From: Dasypus novemcinctus | Taxonomy: Eukaryota; Chordata; Mammalia; Cingulata; Dasypodidae | Reading direction: 5' to 3' | Assembly (NCBI RefSeq): GCF_030445035.2 | Contig: NC_080695.1 | Location: 1 to 64,000 of the forward strand | Length of the DNA stretch: 64,000 bases | In this document: positions 53,126 through 64,000 of the stretch, in pieces | Layout of the letters: every line of letters starts with the position of its first letter | Position numbering within the stretch: the first letter of the stretch is position 1 | Made by a program: the position numbers and the translations under genes | Notes under the pieces: generated by a model | What the model saw: the letters and a program-made list of their open reading frames with translations, nothing else | Told to the model about the DNA's origin: nothing | Database searches by the model: none

Positions 53126-54475
53126 CTGCTGCGGCTGCTGCCCCTGGCCCTGCCCTGCCTGGGGGGCTCCGCGCCCGCCTTCCCCGGGTGAGGCCCGACC
53201 CCTCCCCAGCCTCTCTGACTGGCCCTGGCCCCAGGCCTCCCCTGACTCAGGGGGGTTGGGCTGGGAGCGCCCCCTGGAAAGGGCCGGCTCACTGCCGAGC
53301 TCCAGGGGTCTGACGCCCCCCGGGAAGTGGCCGTGGCAGGTCAGCCTGAGGGTCTTCAAGGACGAACAGAACCGCTGGGGGCGCGTGTGCGGGGCCCCCC
53401 CCATCCACCCCCGGTGGGTGCAGACCGCGGCCCACTGTGCTGTCCCGTGAGTGACCCCGACCCGTGGTGGGGTGGGAGCACACAGAGGGGGCACTGGGAA
53501 GTGTGGGGACGGGTCCTGGCCTGGGGGCCACCCCGAAGCCGATGGACCCTAACTGCTCCTGAGGGCCCAGGGGCTGCCCCTGGCTCCGAGCCCCTGGGGG
53601 GTCCCTGCTGCTGGGCCTGAGAAGCTCCTGCTCTGTCCCCAGGAGGGCGTCAGAGCTGCAGAATGCAGGGTCCAGGGGGGCAGCTGAGGCGCTAGGAGCA
53701 CGACCGGCTGGCGAGGCTGACTCAGGTCATCCGGCACCCCAAGTTCAACGCCAGCCTGTCAGCCACGGGGGGCGCAGTCGTCGCCCTGCTGGAACTGGAG
53801 CCCCCGTGGTGCTCTCGGAGTGCATCCACCTGGTCACCCTCACGCCCCACACGTGGGTGCTCGTCCCCGGGAAGAAGTGCTGGGTGGCCAGCTGGGGGGA
53901 CCTCGGGCTCCACGGAGAGCTCAGGAGGCCTGGACGGAAGCCAGGCCTCGGGGGGGGGGGGGCCGTGGGGGCACCTACAGGCCCCTGGCTAGAGCATCCC
54001 TGGCCTCCTGCTCCGGCCTGTCCTGGGAGGCATCCTGGGAAGTCCATGTCCGGTCTCGATGACAGCACTGGGTGCAGGTGCTGTGTCCCCACCTGCCATG
54101 GGCTGTCAGGTTAGGGTGATGTAAGAGGCTTTCCCGGGGCTGAATTAGAACTCGGGCCTGGGGCCGCTGGCTTTGCACACTTGGCTTCCTCGCCTCCCTT
54201 CCAGAAATGGGGGGCCACCTCCCTATACTTTCCCAATAAAATACTCCGTGGGGGGCATGGGCCCGGCTCTGCCTCCTTGCCCGTGCGTGCTCAGGCTGGG
54301 CTCAGCTGCGGAGCCCTGCAGGCTGGAGCAGCTCACCTTGGCCCCAGGCGGGCTTGGTGGGGACAGGCTCGTGGCCCTGGTGGGTACGGCTCAGGCCCGG
54401 CCCTGCTCACCCTGCCCCTGCAGGAGGGGGAGGTCCAGCTCCTGGGTCCTGAGGCCTGCATGCCTGATGGAGAGT
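53126..54475 (+). pseudogene. Mastin-like serine protease pseudogene F
   Basis: Exon 1 (53126-53187) reads as the family signal peptide ([15 protein letters not shown]) but the ATG is CTG and there is an extra base. Exon 2 (about 53306-53446) keeps [12 protein letters not shown] and TAAHCAVP (His57 present) but lacks a proper IVGG activation site. Exon 3 (53643 to about 53916) contains an in-frame stop (TAG before EHDRLA), the Asp102 motif has become GGAVVALLELE (Asp to Val), and a frameshift follows. Weak exon-4 text (PLQEGEVQLL) is at about 54412-54475. No Ser195 exon is recognised. Confidence 0.8.
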
Positions 54476-55104
54476 GGGCGAGGAGTCCTGTGACCGGGCA
54501 GGGATCCCAACCCCCTGACATCCTTGGCCCCCCCCTAATTCAAGGACCTCCAGGACTTGGGGATCCCCCACCCTGCACCCCACCACATGGCTCCCTGCCA
54601 AGCCCCTGTCCCCCAGCGTTCTCGGCCTGCTGTCCAGAGGAGCCCCATGTAGTGGTCGTGGGGCCCCACACCTGGCCACACCTGGTCCCTCCTCCCTGAT
54701 GGGAGGGACACGGGCACAGGGCTGTCTCCTGCCCACAGCGCCCCTCCACTCTAGAGATGTCCTCCCGGCCAGCTGGGGGTCCCCAGTCCTGGACCTGGGT
54801 GGCCTGAGCATTGGCGGGGAGTGGCCTGCCCACCTGGGCCCCTTGCTCAGGGATGCCTCAGCACCTGCCTGTCTCCGGGTGGCGGCAGAGGGAGGAGCTG
54901 GGGGCTCTCCCTACCCGGACCCCAGCCCCATTGTCCCACCCTGACGAGACCACTGTTCTCCTTCACCTACCGACGGCCTCTGCCCGAGCCGGGCTTAGCT
55001 GCTCAGGACCCGGGCACCGAGGGCCACGCCCAGCTCAGAGGACCCCCAGGCTGCAGCGCCACGCGCCACGCTGGTCCCTGTCAGGACCGCCTTCCTCCGT
55101 GCAC
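54476..55104. other. GC-rich 3' flank of F, nothing recognised
   Basis: Likely decayed 3' part and flank of F. The last GC-rich stretch before the AT-rich repeat block. Confidence 0.35.
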
Positions 55105-56345
55105 CCCCTTCCTCCACATCACATCTCTTCTTCCCACTCCCTACCCTCAGCAGCCACCATGGCCACTTTCTCCATCTCAGTGCTACATTTACTTCCATTA
55201 CTAATCACAATAGTTCCAGAATAGAATATCGGTAAGTCCGCTCTAGTCCAAACACTTTTCCTCCATTCTGTGGACACTGGGATGGTTATGTCCATTCCAC
55301 CTCTATATCAAGAGGGTGCTTAGATTCCACTCGGATGATGGATGCAATTCTCCTGCTTGCAGTTGTAGGCACTCTTGGCTCCCTGGTATGGTGGTTGACC
55401 TTCTTCACCTCCCTGTTAGCTGGTTGGGGTAAGTCCAATAAACCTGAGGGTAGGAGTTGCAAGTCTGTTGAGGCTCAGGGCCTGGCTATTACATGGACAG
55501 TCCAGAGTTTCAGGTCCCCTGAGTATACACTAAACCCCAGCACCAACCACAGGTTTGATAAAAGTGACCGGAGAGGCTTGTGAACAAAGATCACATCTGA
55601 GTCCAACTCCATCACACTCAGGAACACAAACTCCAAAGTAGGGCCAACTGACATGGCACTGAAGTCCATCTGCCATGACCATAGAACCTGTGGGTCTCTG
55701 TAGCCCTCAGAAGAACCAATACCTTGGGTAGGATCTACTTTAGCTGTCCCTGGGGGACTCTGCTGAGGTGTGCATAAGGGCGACCCCTCTGATGACCTCC
55801 TGGCTCTTTTTTTGAGACTCATAGTCATATAAACTCATTTGTCCTTTCCATTTCCCCCTTTTATTCAAAGTTAAAAAGCATTTTTAACTCCTGATATTAT
55901 ATATAGGCTGAGATATTCTGCTGGTCTGAGCTGACCCTTTTATTCAAGGTCATTCTCCAGCCACATCATAAACTGGTACTTGGTAGTAATCCCTCGGTGC
56001 CAGGGAGGTTCATCCCCAGGAGTCATGTCCCATGCTGGGGGGAAGGCAATGCATTTACATGCTGAGTTTGACTTCAAGACTGGCCACATTTGAGCAACAC
56101 AGAGGCTCCCAGGAGGTAACTCTTAGGATCCCTGCAGCTCTAGGCCTAGTTCTTATTTCAGGCACACAGGCTCACAAGCGTAGTTATTAGCATCAAGGGC
56201 TCATTGTTGAACCATCCTTCCTTATTGGTCTTAGTCATTGCACTCGGGGGATTGTTGCTGTTCCATTAGGGAATGTGACACAGCTCCCCTGGCCAGGAAC
56301 TCAGCACTCCCCCAGCCATCGTTCCCAACCATAACCACTATGAAA
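55105..56345 (-). mobile_element. Long-3'-module retroposon, reverse orientation
   Basis: Its reverse complement matches 19520-20700 and overlaps the copy at 3250-4900 over most of its length, including the CCTGGGGATGAACCTCCCTG and AGCCAAGAGTGCCTACAAC blocks. Non-coding. Confidence 0.75.
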
Positions 56346-57555
56346 ATGTCCAAACATTTTGGACCCCGTTTGGCCTTTGGGGAGCACACAGTGGCTCAAG
56401 GCGGCACAGGGGAGCGGGGGCACCTGATGGCCCTAACTGTCCGGGGTGGAGTACCTGGCCTGGGGGAGGGCAGACTCAGGCCTCTGACTGGTCCAGGCTG
56501 AAAACTACCAAAATGTCAACTCCCCTAAGGGAGGTAGGTAGTAGGAAGCACTTAACAAGCTTCCAAGAGCCTATTTAGGGTCCCCTTGGAGGAGGGGTTG
56601 CTCTCAAAGAGGGCTGAGAGGCATTTTTTTCTGAGATGAGTTGAGTCACCAGGGTCCCATGTGAATTTCAAAAGGGAACTGCACCTGCTGCCCTGGAGAG
56701 AAAACAGTGGGAATAGAGAGGGGCAGGGAGGGCTCCAGATCCGCAGGATCCACCCAATTCAAGAGCCACCCCACCCAGGGAGGCGACAGGACAGTTTTCC
56801 AAAGAAGTTTAGCTCAGTGGGGGTTTCTGCCTTGAATACACGGGGCCCCACGTTCAATTCCCGCTCCTCTTAGAGTAGTGCCCACCAGGACATCCACCAT
56901 CCGGTGATACTTTAGGACGGGGAAAATATAGGCGTTATCCTTGAATTAACTTCTCCTGGGTCTCTTATTTTCCCTACAAAGAAAATCCGACTTAGTTTAC
57001 TTGCTAAAATCTGCTTCAGAACCTGCAGAGGGCAGGCTGAAGGGAAGTGAGTGATGAGCACGGCAGCCAGAGAAGCCCTTCAGGGCCTAGAGGGGAGGCT
57101 GCTGATCCTTGGTTTTGTTTGACTGCTTGCTGTGGGTTTATTTGTTTTTATTCCCTCTTTCTTCCCCCCCCCCTTTTTTTTCTTGTCAATTCGGTGCTGC
57201 TGGCTTGTTCCTTGTTCCCTTGATTTCCCCTTTCTGTGGACACTGATTTTGTATGCCAAGGCTCTTTTCCTTCCTTCATCTTCCTACCTTCCGCTCTCTC
57301 TGGTTGTTCTTATATTCTGCCTCTCTTTGTTTACTCCACCATTTTTCTGTCTTTTATTTCTATTTTGTCTATTCTGTTTTCTTTTTTTATCAACTTTTTC
57401 CTTTTTGTCCTTTCTTTTGTCTTTCTCTCTCTCCTCATCATTCTGGTATTTTAATGCATTATATATATTTTCTCTATTTGGTATCTCATTTCATTGTAGG
57501 TTCTCCACTTTTTCATTCCTATTGCTCTACACTGCTTACATTATTAAACATTCGT
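56345..57555. other. Unassigned DNA with a T/CT-rich tract
   Basis: Mixed composition, with a tRNA-like element at 56806-56876 and a pyrimidine-rich stretch at about 57140-57480 that opens long meaningless frames. No gene seen. Confidence 0.35.
56806..56876 (+). repeat. tRNA-like element, probable SINE head or tRNA pseudogene
   Basis: Contains an A-box-like TTAGCTCAGTGGG and a B-box-like CGTTCAATTCCCG about 37 bases apart, the spacing of internal Pol III promoters. The acceptor ends do not pair well, so not a working tRNA gene. It differs from the DAS-type head. Confidence 0.45.
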
Positions 57556-57558
57556 TTT

Positions 57559-57972
57559 CAGGGAAGCGGACGTGGCTCAACCGAGAGTGCATCTGTCTAC
57601 CATATGGAGGGTCCAGGGTTCAATCCCCAGGGCCTCCTGACCCATGTGGTGAGCTGGCCCTTGCACAGAGCTGCTGTGTACAGGGAGTACCATGCCACAC
57701 AGGGGTGCCCCGGTGGAGGGGTGCCCCATGCACAAGGAGTGCGCCCCGCAAAGAGAGCCGCCCTGTGTGAAAAAAGCTCAGCCTACCCCGGAGTGGCGCC
57801 ATGCTCACGGAAAGCTGATGCAGCAAAATGACACAACAAAAAAAAGATGCAGTTTCCCAGTGCCACTGGATAATGCAAGCAGACACAGTAGAACTCACAG
57901 TGAGTGGACACAGAAAGCAGATAACGGGGGAAAAGGGACAGAAATAAATAAAATAAATCCTTAAAAAAATAC
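57559..57972 (+). mobile_element. DAS-type SINE, full length
   Basis: Starts GGGAAGCGGACGTGGCTCAA, B-box GGGTTCAATCCCCAGG, GC-rich body, then GACACAG-rich end and AAATAAATAAAATAAATCCTT tail. A typical tRNA-derived SINE. Confidence 0.88.
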
Positions 57973-58236
57973 ATTTTTCTAGGTCTTATGTGGTTCATCT
58001 TCTAACTTTTACTATTATTATTACTCTCATCCTCTTTCTTTTCTTACCTCTTTTGCTTTCTCTGACCCTAATCTTTGTCCTTCAAGGGAACATAGAAAAC
58101 AGCAAGGAAAAAGATCAAGAAAAACAAAGTGGCAAAGAGAAAACTTAACACACACACAGAAACAGCAGTTAAATAAAACCCTAGAGAGAGAAGCTAAACA
58201 TCTGAATAAAGCCATCAAGATAAAAAGATGACCAGA

Positions 58237-58820
58237 ACCACCACACCAAGGAGCCAAGAGTGCCTACAACGGCAAGCAGGAGAATTGCATCCATCATCCA
58301 TGTGGAATCTAAGCCCCCTCTTGATGTGGAGGGGGACTGGACATCACCATCCCAGGGTCCACAGGATGGAGGAATAGAGTATGGATTAGAGTGAACTTAC
58401 TGGTGTTCTGCTGGGGAACTATTGTGATTAGTAAGGGAAGAGATTCTAATATTGGTGTACAGAAGGTGGCCACGTAGCTGCTGATGGTGGGAAGAGGGAG
58501 GAAGAGATGTGATGTGGGCACTTTTTCAGGATTTGGAGTTATCCTGGGTGGTGCTGCAGGGACAGACGCTGGACATGTGTGTCCTGCCATTCCCCACTGG
58601 GTGGAATGGGGGAGAGTGTAAACTAGAATGTGGACCACTGTCCATGTGGTGCAACAGTGCTCCAAAATGTATTCACCCAGATTCAGTGAATGTGCCATGA
58701 GGGTGGAAGAGTCGGTTGATGTGGGAGGAATGGGGTGGGGGGTTGGGGGGTATATGGGGACCTCACATTTTTTTAATGTAACATTTAAAAGAAAATAAAG
58801 AAGAAGAAAAAATAAAAAGA
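58237..58820 (+). mobile_element. Long-3'-module retroposon with perfect TSD
   Basis: Flanked by AGATGACCAGA at 58226-58236 and 58821-58831. Ends with the GGAATGGGGTGGGGGGTTGG / CCTCACATTTTTTTAATGTAA tail and an A-rich run. Matches the reverse complement of 55105-56345 at its 5' part and 20850-20960 at its end. Confidence 0.8.
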
Positions 58821-58873
58821 AGATGACCAGACAGCAACAAAAAATTACAAACCATCCCAAGAAACAGGAAGAC

Positions 58874-59293
58874 ATGGGAAGCAGACTTGGCCCAGTGGTT
58901 AGGACATCTGTCTACCACATGACAGGTCCACGGTTCAAACACTGGGCCTCCTTGACCTGTGTGGAGCTGGCCCATGTGCAGTGCTGATGGGCACTTGGAA
59001 TGCCGTGCCACACAAGGGTGTCTCCACGTAGGGGAGCCCCATGCACAAGGGGTGCATCCCATACGGAGAACCGCCCAGCATGAAAGAGAGTGTAGTCTGC
59101 CCAGGAATGGCACTGCACACATGGAGAGCAGACACAACAAGATGATGCAGCAAAAAGAAACACAGATTCCTGTGCCGCTGACAACAACAGAAGCGGACAA
59201 AGAACATCACACAGGAAATAGAGACAGAGAACAGACAACCAGGGGAGGGGAAGGAGAAATAAATAAAATAAATCTTTAAAAAAAAAAAAAAGA
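58874..59293 (+). mobile_element. DAS-type SINE, full length
   Basis: Starts GGGAAGCAGACTTGGCCCAG, B-box GGTTCAAACACTGGG, ends AAATAAAATAAATCTTT plus poly-A (59278-59291). Confidence 0.88.
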
Positions 59294-60216
59294 AAAACAC
59301 TAGGGGAGCATACTGAAGAAAGTCTAAACATACATAAAAAGATAACAGATGTGATGATGAGTGGCACAATCCAAGAAATCAAAAATACACTGGAAGCACA
59401 TAACTAAAGATTTGAGGAGGCAGAGGAAAGAATTAGTGATGTTGCAGACAGAATACTTGCAATCAAACATTGTAGAATTGGTAGATAAAAAGACAGAAAA
59501 AATCCAGCAGGGACTTGACTTAGGGATTTGAACAACACCACAAAACATACAAGCATACGCGTTGTAGGCATCCCAGAGGGAGAAGAGAAGGGAAAGGGGA
59601 CAGAAAGGGAGTTGGGGGAAATAATGACTGAAAACTTCCCAGCCCTGTTGATGGAGACGGATGTACATGTCCAGGAAGCACAGCACACCCCAAACAGCAT
59701 AAATCCCAACAGGCCTGCTCCAAGACTTATACTTGTCAAACTCTCCAATGTTCAAGACAAAGAGAAAATACTGAAGGCAGCAAGAGAAAAGAGACCACCA
59801 CATATAAGGGAAACTCAATAAGATTAAGTGCTGATTTTTCATCTGAAACCATGGGGCCAAGAAGACAGTGGCAAGACATAGTTAAAGTACAAAAAAAAAA
59901 CAAAACAAAACCACAACCTTTCAGACAAGAATTCTCTATCCAGCAAAGCTAGCATTCAAACATGATGGAGAGTTCAAAATAGTCACAGAGAAACAGAAAT
60001 TAAGAGAGCATGCCAATAAGAAACCTGACCTCCAAGAAAAGTTAAAGGGGGGTTCTGCAGGTTGAAAGGAAAAACAGGAGAGAGAGAGAGAGAGAGTTGG
60101 AGGAGAGTGTAAGAACAACTGAAAAGACAAAAAGAGGAATAAAAACAACATGTGACATACATAAACTCAAAGGAAATATGGCTAATGTAAGTAATTCCAT
60201 GAGAGTAAAAAACACT

Positions 60217-60745
60217 TGTATTTGTCAGTCAAAGGGGTGCTGATGAAAAATTCCAGAAATTGGTTGGTTTTTATAAAGGGTGTTTATTTGGGGTAGGAGC
60301 TTACAGATACCAGGCCATAAAGCATGAGTTACTTCCCTCACCGACGCCTATTTTCACATGGTGGAGCAAGATGCCTGGTGATGGCTGTGAGGGTTCAGGC
60401 TTCCTGGGTTCCTCCCTTCCAGGGTCTTGCTTCTCTCTGGGCTCAAGGATCCTCTCTTTCTGGCGCTTGCTTCTCTTCCCTCTGTGGGCTTACTTCCAGG
60501 GGCACCAGCTTAAGACTTCAGCCTCAAACTCCAACATCAAAACTCTAACATTAAGAACCCCCAACTCTGTCCTTTGACACGCCTTTTATCTGAGTCCCCA
60601 CATGCCAAGGAGCAGGGACTCAATGTCCTAATGATGTGGCCCAGTCAAAGCCCTAGTCATGACTCAATCATGCCAGGTAAAGACCAGGTCACAAACATAA
60701 ACTAACATCTACTTTTGGAATTCATATCCATATCAAACTGCTACA
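60217..60745. mobile_element. Candidate solo LTR inserted in L1
   Basis: A 529-bp block between L1 ORF1 and ORF2 with TGTA...TACA ends and a perfect 5-bp direct repeat ACACT at 60212-60216 and 60746-60750. TTTATAAAGGG at about 60271 could be a TATA box. Features fit a solo LTR; a DNA transposon is possible. No coding sequence. Confidence 0.6.
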
Positions 60746-61576
60746 ACACTGAATGTTAAAGGACTAAACTCACCAGTCAAGGGACACAGACTGGCAGAAC
60801 AGACAAGGAAATATGACCTATCTCTATGCTGTCTACAAGAAAACCACCTTAGACCTAGATTTCAAGGAAGCTGAAAGTGAATGACTGGAAAACAATCTTA
60901 TAAGCAAACAATAACCAAAAAAAGGTGGGAGTAGATATACTAACATCAGACAAAATAGACTTTAAATATAAACTATTGTAAGAGACAAAGTCAGACACTA
61001 TATATGAGTAAAAGAGGGAATCTTTCAAGAAGAAACAACAATCATAAACATTTATGCACCTAACCCGTGCACCTCAAAATACATGAGACAAACACTGGAA
61101 AAACTAAGTGGAGAAATAGATGTTCCTACAGTTATAGTGGGGGAATTTAATACACCATTACCATCATGAGAACATCTCAACAGAGAACCAATAAAGAAAC
61201 AAAGACTTTGAATAATATAGTAGAGGATCTGGACCTAATAGACATATACAGAACACTACACACAAGAACAGTGGGCTATACCTTCTTCTCTAGAGCACAT
61301 GGACCATTCTGCAAGACAGACCACATGCAAGGCCACAGAAAATTTCTCAGTGAATTCAGAAAGATTGAAATTATACAAAGTAATTTCTCTGACCACAATT
61401 GAATGATGCTGGATATCAGTAAGGGTCAGAGAACCAGATTAGGCACAAAAATATGGAAGTTATAGAGTAGAGTATGCTCTTAGACAAACCGTGGTTCAAG
61501 GAGGAAATCTCAAAAGAAATCAGTAACTACCTTGAAATGAATGAAAATGACAATGAAATATATAAAAAACCTCTGG

Positions 61577-62004
61577 GGGAAGCAGATGTGGCTCAAGCAA
61601 TTGAGCTCCCGTCTACTATATAGGAGGTCCAGGGTTCATTGCCAAGGGCCTCCTGGTGAAGGCAAGCTGGCCCATTGGTGAGGTGGCCCACCCAGAGGGT
61701 TGGTCTGCACGGAGGACTGCCCCGTGCAGGAGTGCTGCCACACACAGGAGTTCTGGGCCATGCAGAGAGCTGGTGCAGCAAGATGATGCAATAAAAAAAG
61801 ACACAGAGGAAAGACAATAAAAGACAAAGCAGACCAGAGAGGTGAGGTGGCAAAAGAGAATGTTCACCTCTCTCCACTCTGGAAGGTCCCAGTTTCAGTT
61901 CATAGAGCCACCGAATGAAAGTTCAAGCAGACACAGAAGAACACAGAGTAAATGCAAACAGAGAGCAAACAATGGAGTGAGGGGGGAGAAATAAATCTTT
62001 AAAG
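61577..62004 (+). mobile_element. DAS-type SINE inserted in L1 ORF2
   Basis: GGGAAGCAGATGTGGCTCAA head, B-box-like GGGTTCATTGCC, AAATAAATCTTTAAAGG tail. Flanked by AAAAAACCT(C/A)TGGG at 61564-61577 and 62005-62018, a 14-bp target-site duplication with one mismatch. Confidence 0.88.
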
Positions 62005-64000
62005 GAAAAAACCTATGGGATGCAGCAAAAACTGTACCGAGAGGGAAATTCATAGTCATAAATGCATATATCAAATAAGAAGAAAGTGCCAAAATTGAAG
62101 ACCTAAACACACACGTGGAGGAATTAGGAAAAGAACAACAAATTAACCCTTAAGTATGAAGAAAGAAGGAAACAAGAAAGATTAGAACAGAAATAAATGA
62201 AACTGAAAATAAGAAAGCACTAGAAAAAATAACCAAAAGCAAAAGTTGAGAAACTCTTAGTTAGACCAATAAAGAAAAAAAGAGAGAAGATGCAAATATA
62301 CAAAATAAGAAATGAGGAAGGGGATATCACCGCTGACCATACAGAAATAAAGAGTATCATAACAGGATATTTTGAAATATTATATGTCAACAAGAGGGAC
62401 AATTTAGAGGAAATGAACAAATTCCTAGAAACACTTAAGCAACCTACATTAACAAAAGAAGAAACTGATGAACTCAAGAGTCCAATCACAAGTAAAGAGG
62501 TAGAATCAGTCATTAAAAACCTCCCAGCGAATAAAGGCCCAGAACCAGATGGCTTCACAGGTGAATTCTACCAAATGAACTGGAAAGAACTAACACCAAT
62601 CCTGCTTATACTCTTCCAAATATAGAAGTAGAAGGAACACTGCCTAACTCTTTCTATAATGCTAACATTACCCTAATACCAAAGCCAAACAAAGATGCCA
62701 CAAGAAAGGAAAGTTACAGACCAATCCCTCTAATGAAACCAAATGCTAAAATCCTCAAAAGAGTACTTGCTAATAGTTTCAGGGTATAAGATCAATGAAC
62801 AAAAATCAGTGGCATTTCTGTAGACCAATAATGAGCAATCCGAGGAGGAAAGCAAGAAAGAAATACCATTTACATTAGTAACTAAAAAAAATTCAAATAG
62901 TAGGAATAAATTTAACTAAAGATGTGTCTGACTTATACACAGACAGCTACACAACACTGTTAACAGAAATCAAAGAAGACATAAATAAATGGAAGAACAT
63001 TCCCTGTTCATGGATAGGAAGACTAAATATCATTAAGATGTCTATACTACCCAAACTAATCTACAGACTTAATGCAATCCCAATAAAAATCAAAGCAGCA
63101 TTTCTTTTTATGGAATAGGAAAAACTAACTATGAAATTATTTGGAAGGGCAAGTGGCCTTGAATAGACAAAGATATATTGAAAAAGAAAAGTGAAATCAG
63201 AGGAATCACACTATCTGACTTTAAAGCATACTAAAAAGCTACAGTGATCAAAAGTGCATGGCATTGGCACAAGGATAGACCTACTGACCGAGAGATCGTA
63301 AGTGAGAGTTCTGATATAGATCCTCATAGATACAGTCATCTGATATTCAGCAAGGTCACCAAACCCACTCATCTGGGAGAGAAAGACCTCTTCAACAAAT
63401 GGTGCTTGGACAACTGATATCCATACCCAAAAGAATGAGAGAGGATCACCATCTCACACCTTACACAAAAATCAACTCAAGATGGATCAACGATCTAAAT
63501 ATAAGAGCCAGGACCAGAAAAACCTTGGAATATAATGTGGGGAAGCATCTATAGGACATTGTAATAGGAAATGGTTTCATGAACTTCACACCCAAAGCAG
63601 GACCAGTGAAAGGAAAAACAGATAAATGGGACCTCCTCAAAATTAAAACCTTTTGCACATCAAAGGATTTTGTCAAGAACGTGAAAAAAAGCCTACCCAA
63701 TGGGAGAAAATATTTGGTAACCATATATCTGATAGGGGCCTAGATTCCAGTATATAGAAAGAAATCCTATATCTCAAAAATAAAAACACAAACAACCCAT
63801 TTAAAAAATGGACAACTGATTTTATTTGAACAGATGCTTCTCCAAAGAAGAAATACAAATGGATAAAAATACATGAAAAGATGCTCAACATCACAAGCTA
63901 TTAGGGAAATGCACATCAAAAGTACAATGAGATACCATCTTATACTCATGAGACTGGCAGTTACTAAAAGATGAGAGGACTACATGTGCTGGAGAGGATG

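Larger units (their letters stand above)
59294..64000 (+). mobile_element. L1 with ORF1 remnant, ORF2 endonuclease and RT, continuing past the window
   Basis: ORF1 text at 59310-59820: a decayed coiled-coil part, then an open frame with VVGIPEGEE, MTENFPALL and QEAQHTPNSINPNRPAPRLI, the ORF1p RNA-binding domain. ORF2 starts after the LTR insertion, with NVKGLNSPVKGHRLAEQ-like text at about 60755, the endonuclease block IINIYAPN at about 61040 and DLIDIYRTLHTRTVGYTFFS at about 61230. The RT and C-terminal part (62107-64000) nearly repeats bases 1-2407, but lacks about 520 bp (after 62772) that copy 1 has at 667-1190. Interrupted by an LTR (60217-60745) and a SINE (61577-62004). Dead. Confidence 0.9.

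Noticed and set aside
56806-56876. Functional tRNA gene
   Set aside because: Only the A- and B-box-like parts are convincing; the acceptor stem does not pair and there is no clear anticodon loop.
57132-57770. Hydrophobic, Phe/Leu-rich open frame looking like a membrane protein
   Set aside because: It is the translation of a T/CT-rich tract running into a SINE.

Overview
The window is vertebrate nuclear DNA from a placental mammal: split genes with GT/AG introns, L1 retrotransposons, and several copies of a ~420-bp tRNA-headed SINE ending in an A-rich tail. That SINE matches what I recall of the DAS SINE of armadillos, so a xenarthran (Dasypus-like) source is the best guess. It rests on memory of the family, not on a search.

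The core (about 9-54 kb) is GC-rich and holds a cluster of tryptase/mastin-family (S1A) serine-protease loci. In order: A, a tryptase locus on the minus strand (9.55-10.78 kb) that lacks nearly all of the exon for catalytic Asp102; B, a mastin-like pseudogene (minus, 26.1-28.1 kb); C, a truncated mastin-like pseudogene (minus, 35.05-35.89 kb); D, the only intact gene, a 275-residue mastin-like protease in five coding exons (minus, 38.18-39.88 kb); E, a pseudogene that is the inverted twin of B (plus, 48.68-49.74 kb); and F, a decayed mastin-like pseudogene (plus, 53.1-54.5 kb). Loci A, C and D keep the typical tryptase layout, with a splice acceptor directly before the ATG. B, C, D and E share a GATA-type box near the expected transcription start, as expected for mast-cell expression.

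A large inverted duplication organises the cluster. The left arm (about 23.14-32.82 kb, with B) and right arm (about 43.45-52.68 kb, with E) are reverse complements of each other and flank a ~10.6-kb spacer holding C and D. The arms differ by large indels: an 854-bp solo retroviral LTR and a ~1-kb L1 segment only in the left arm, ~2.3 kb only in the right arm, and a ~930-bp deletion in E.

The flanks (0-9 kb, 15-23 kb, 55-64 kb) are AT-rich and mostly mobile elements: L1 copies, 5'-truncated retroposons sharing one 3' module, SINEs, solo LTRs and a Gag matrix-like endogenous retrovirus fragment. The L1 at the window start and the L1 at the window end lie in the same orientation and share disabling mutations, hinting that the whole region may be a unit of a larger segmental duplication. 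Only gene D is predicted to make a complete protease; A could do so only if the missing exon is an assembly error.
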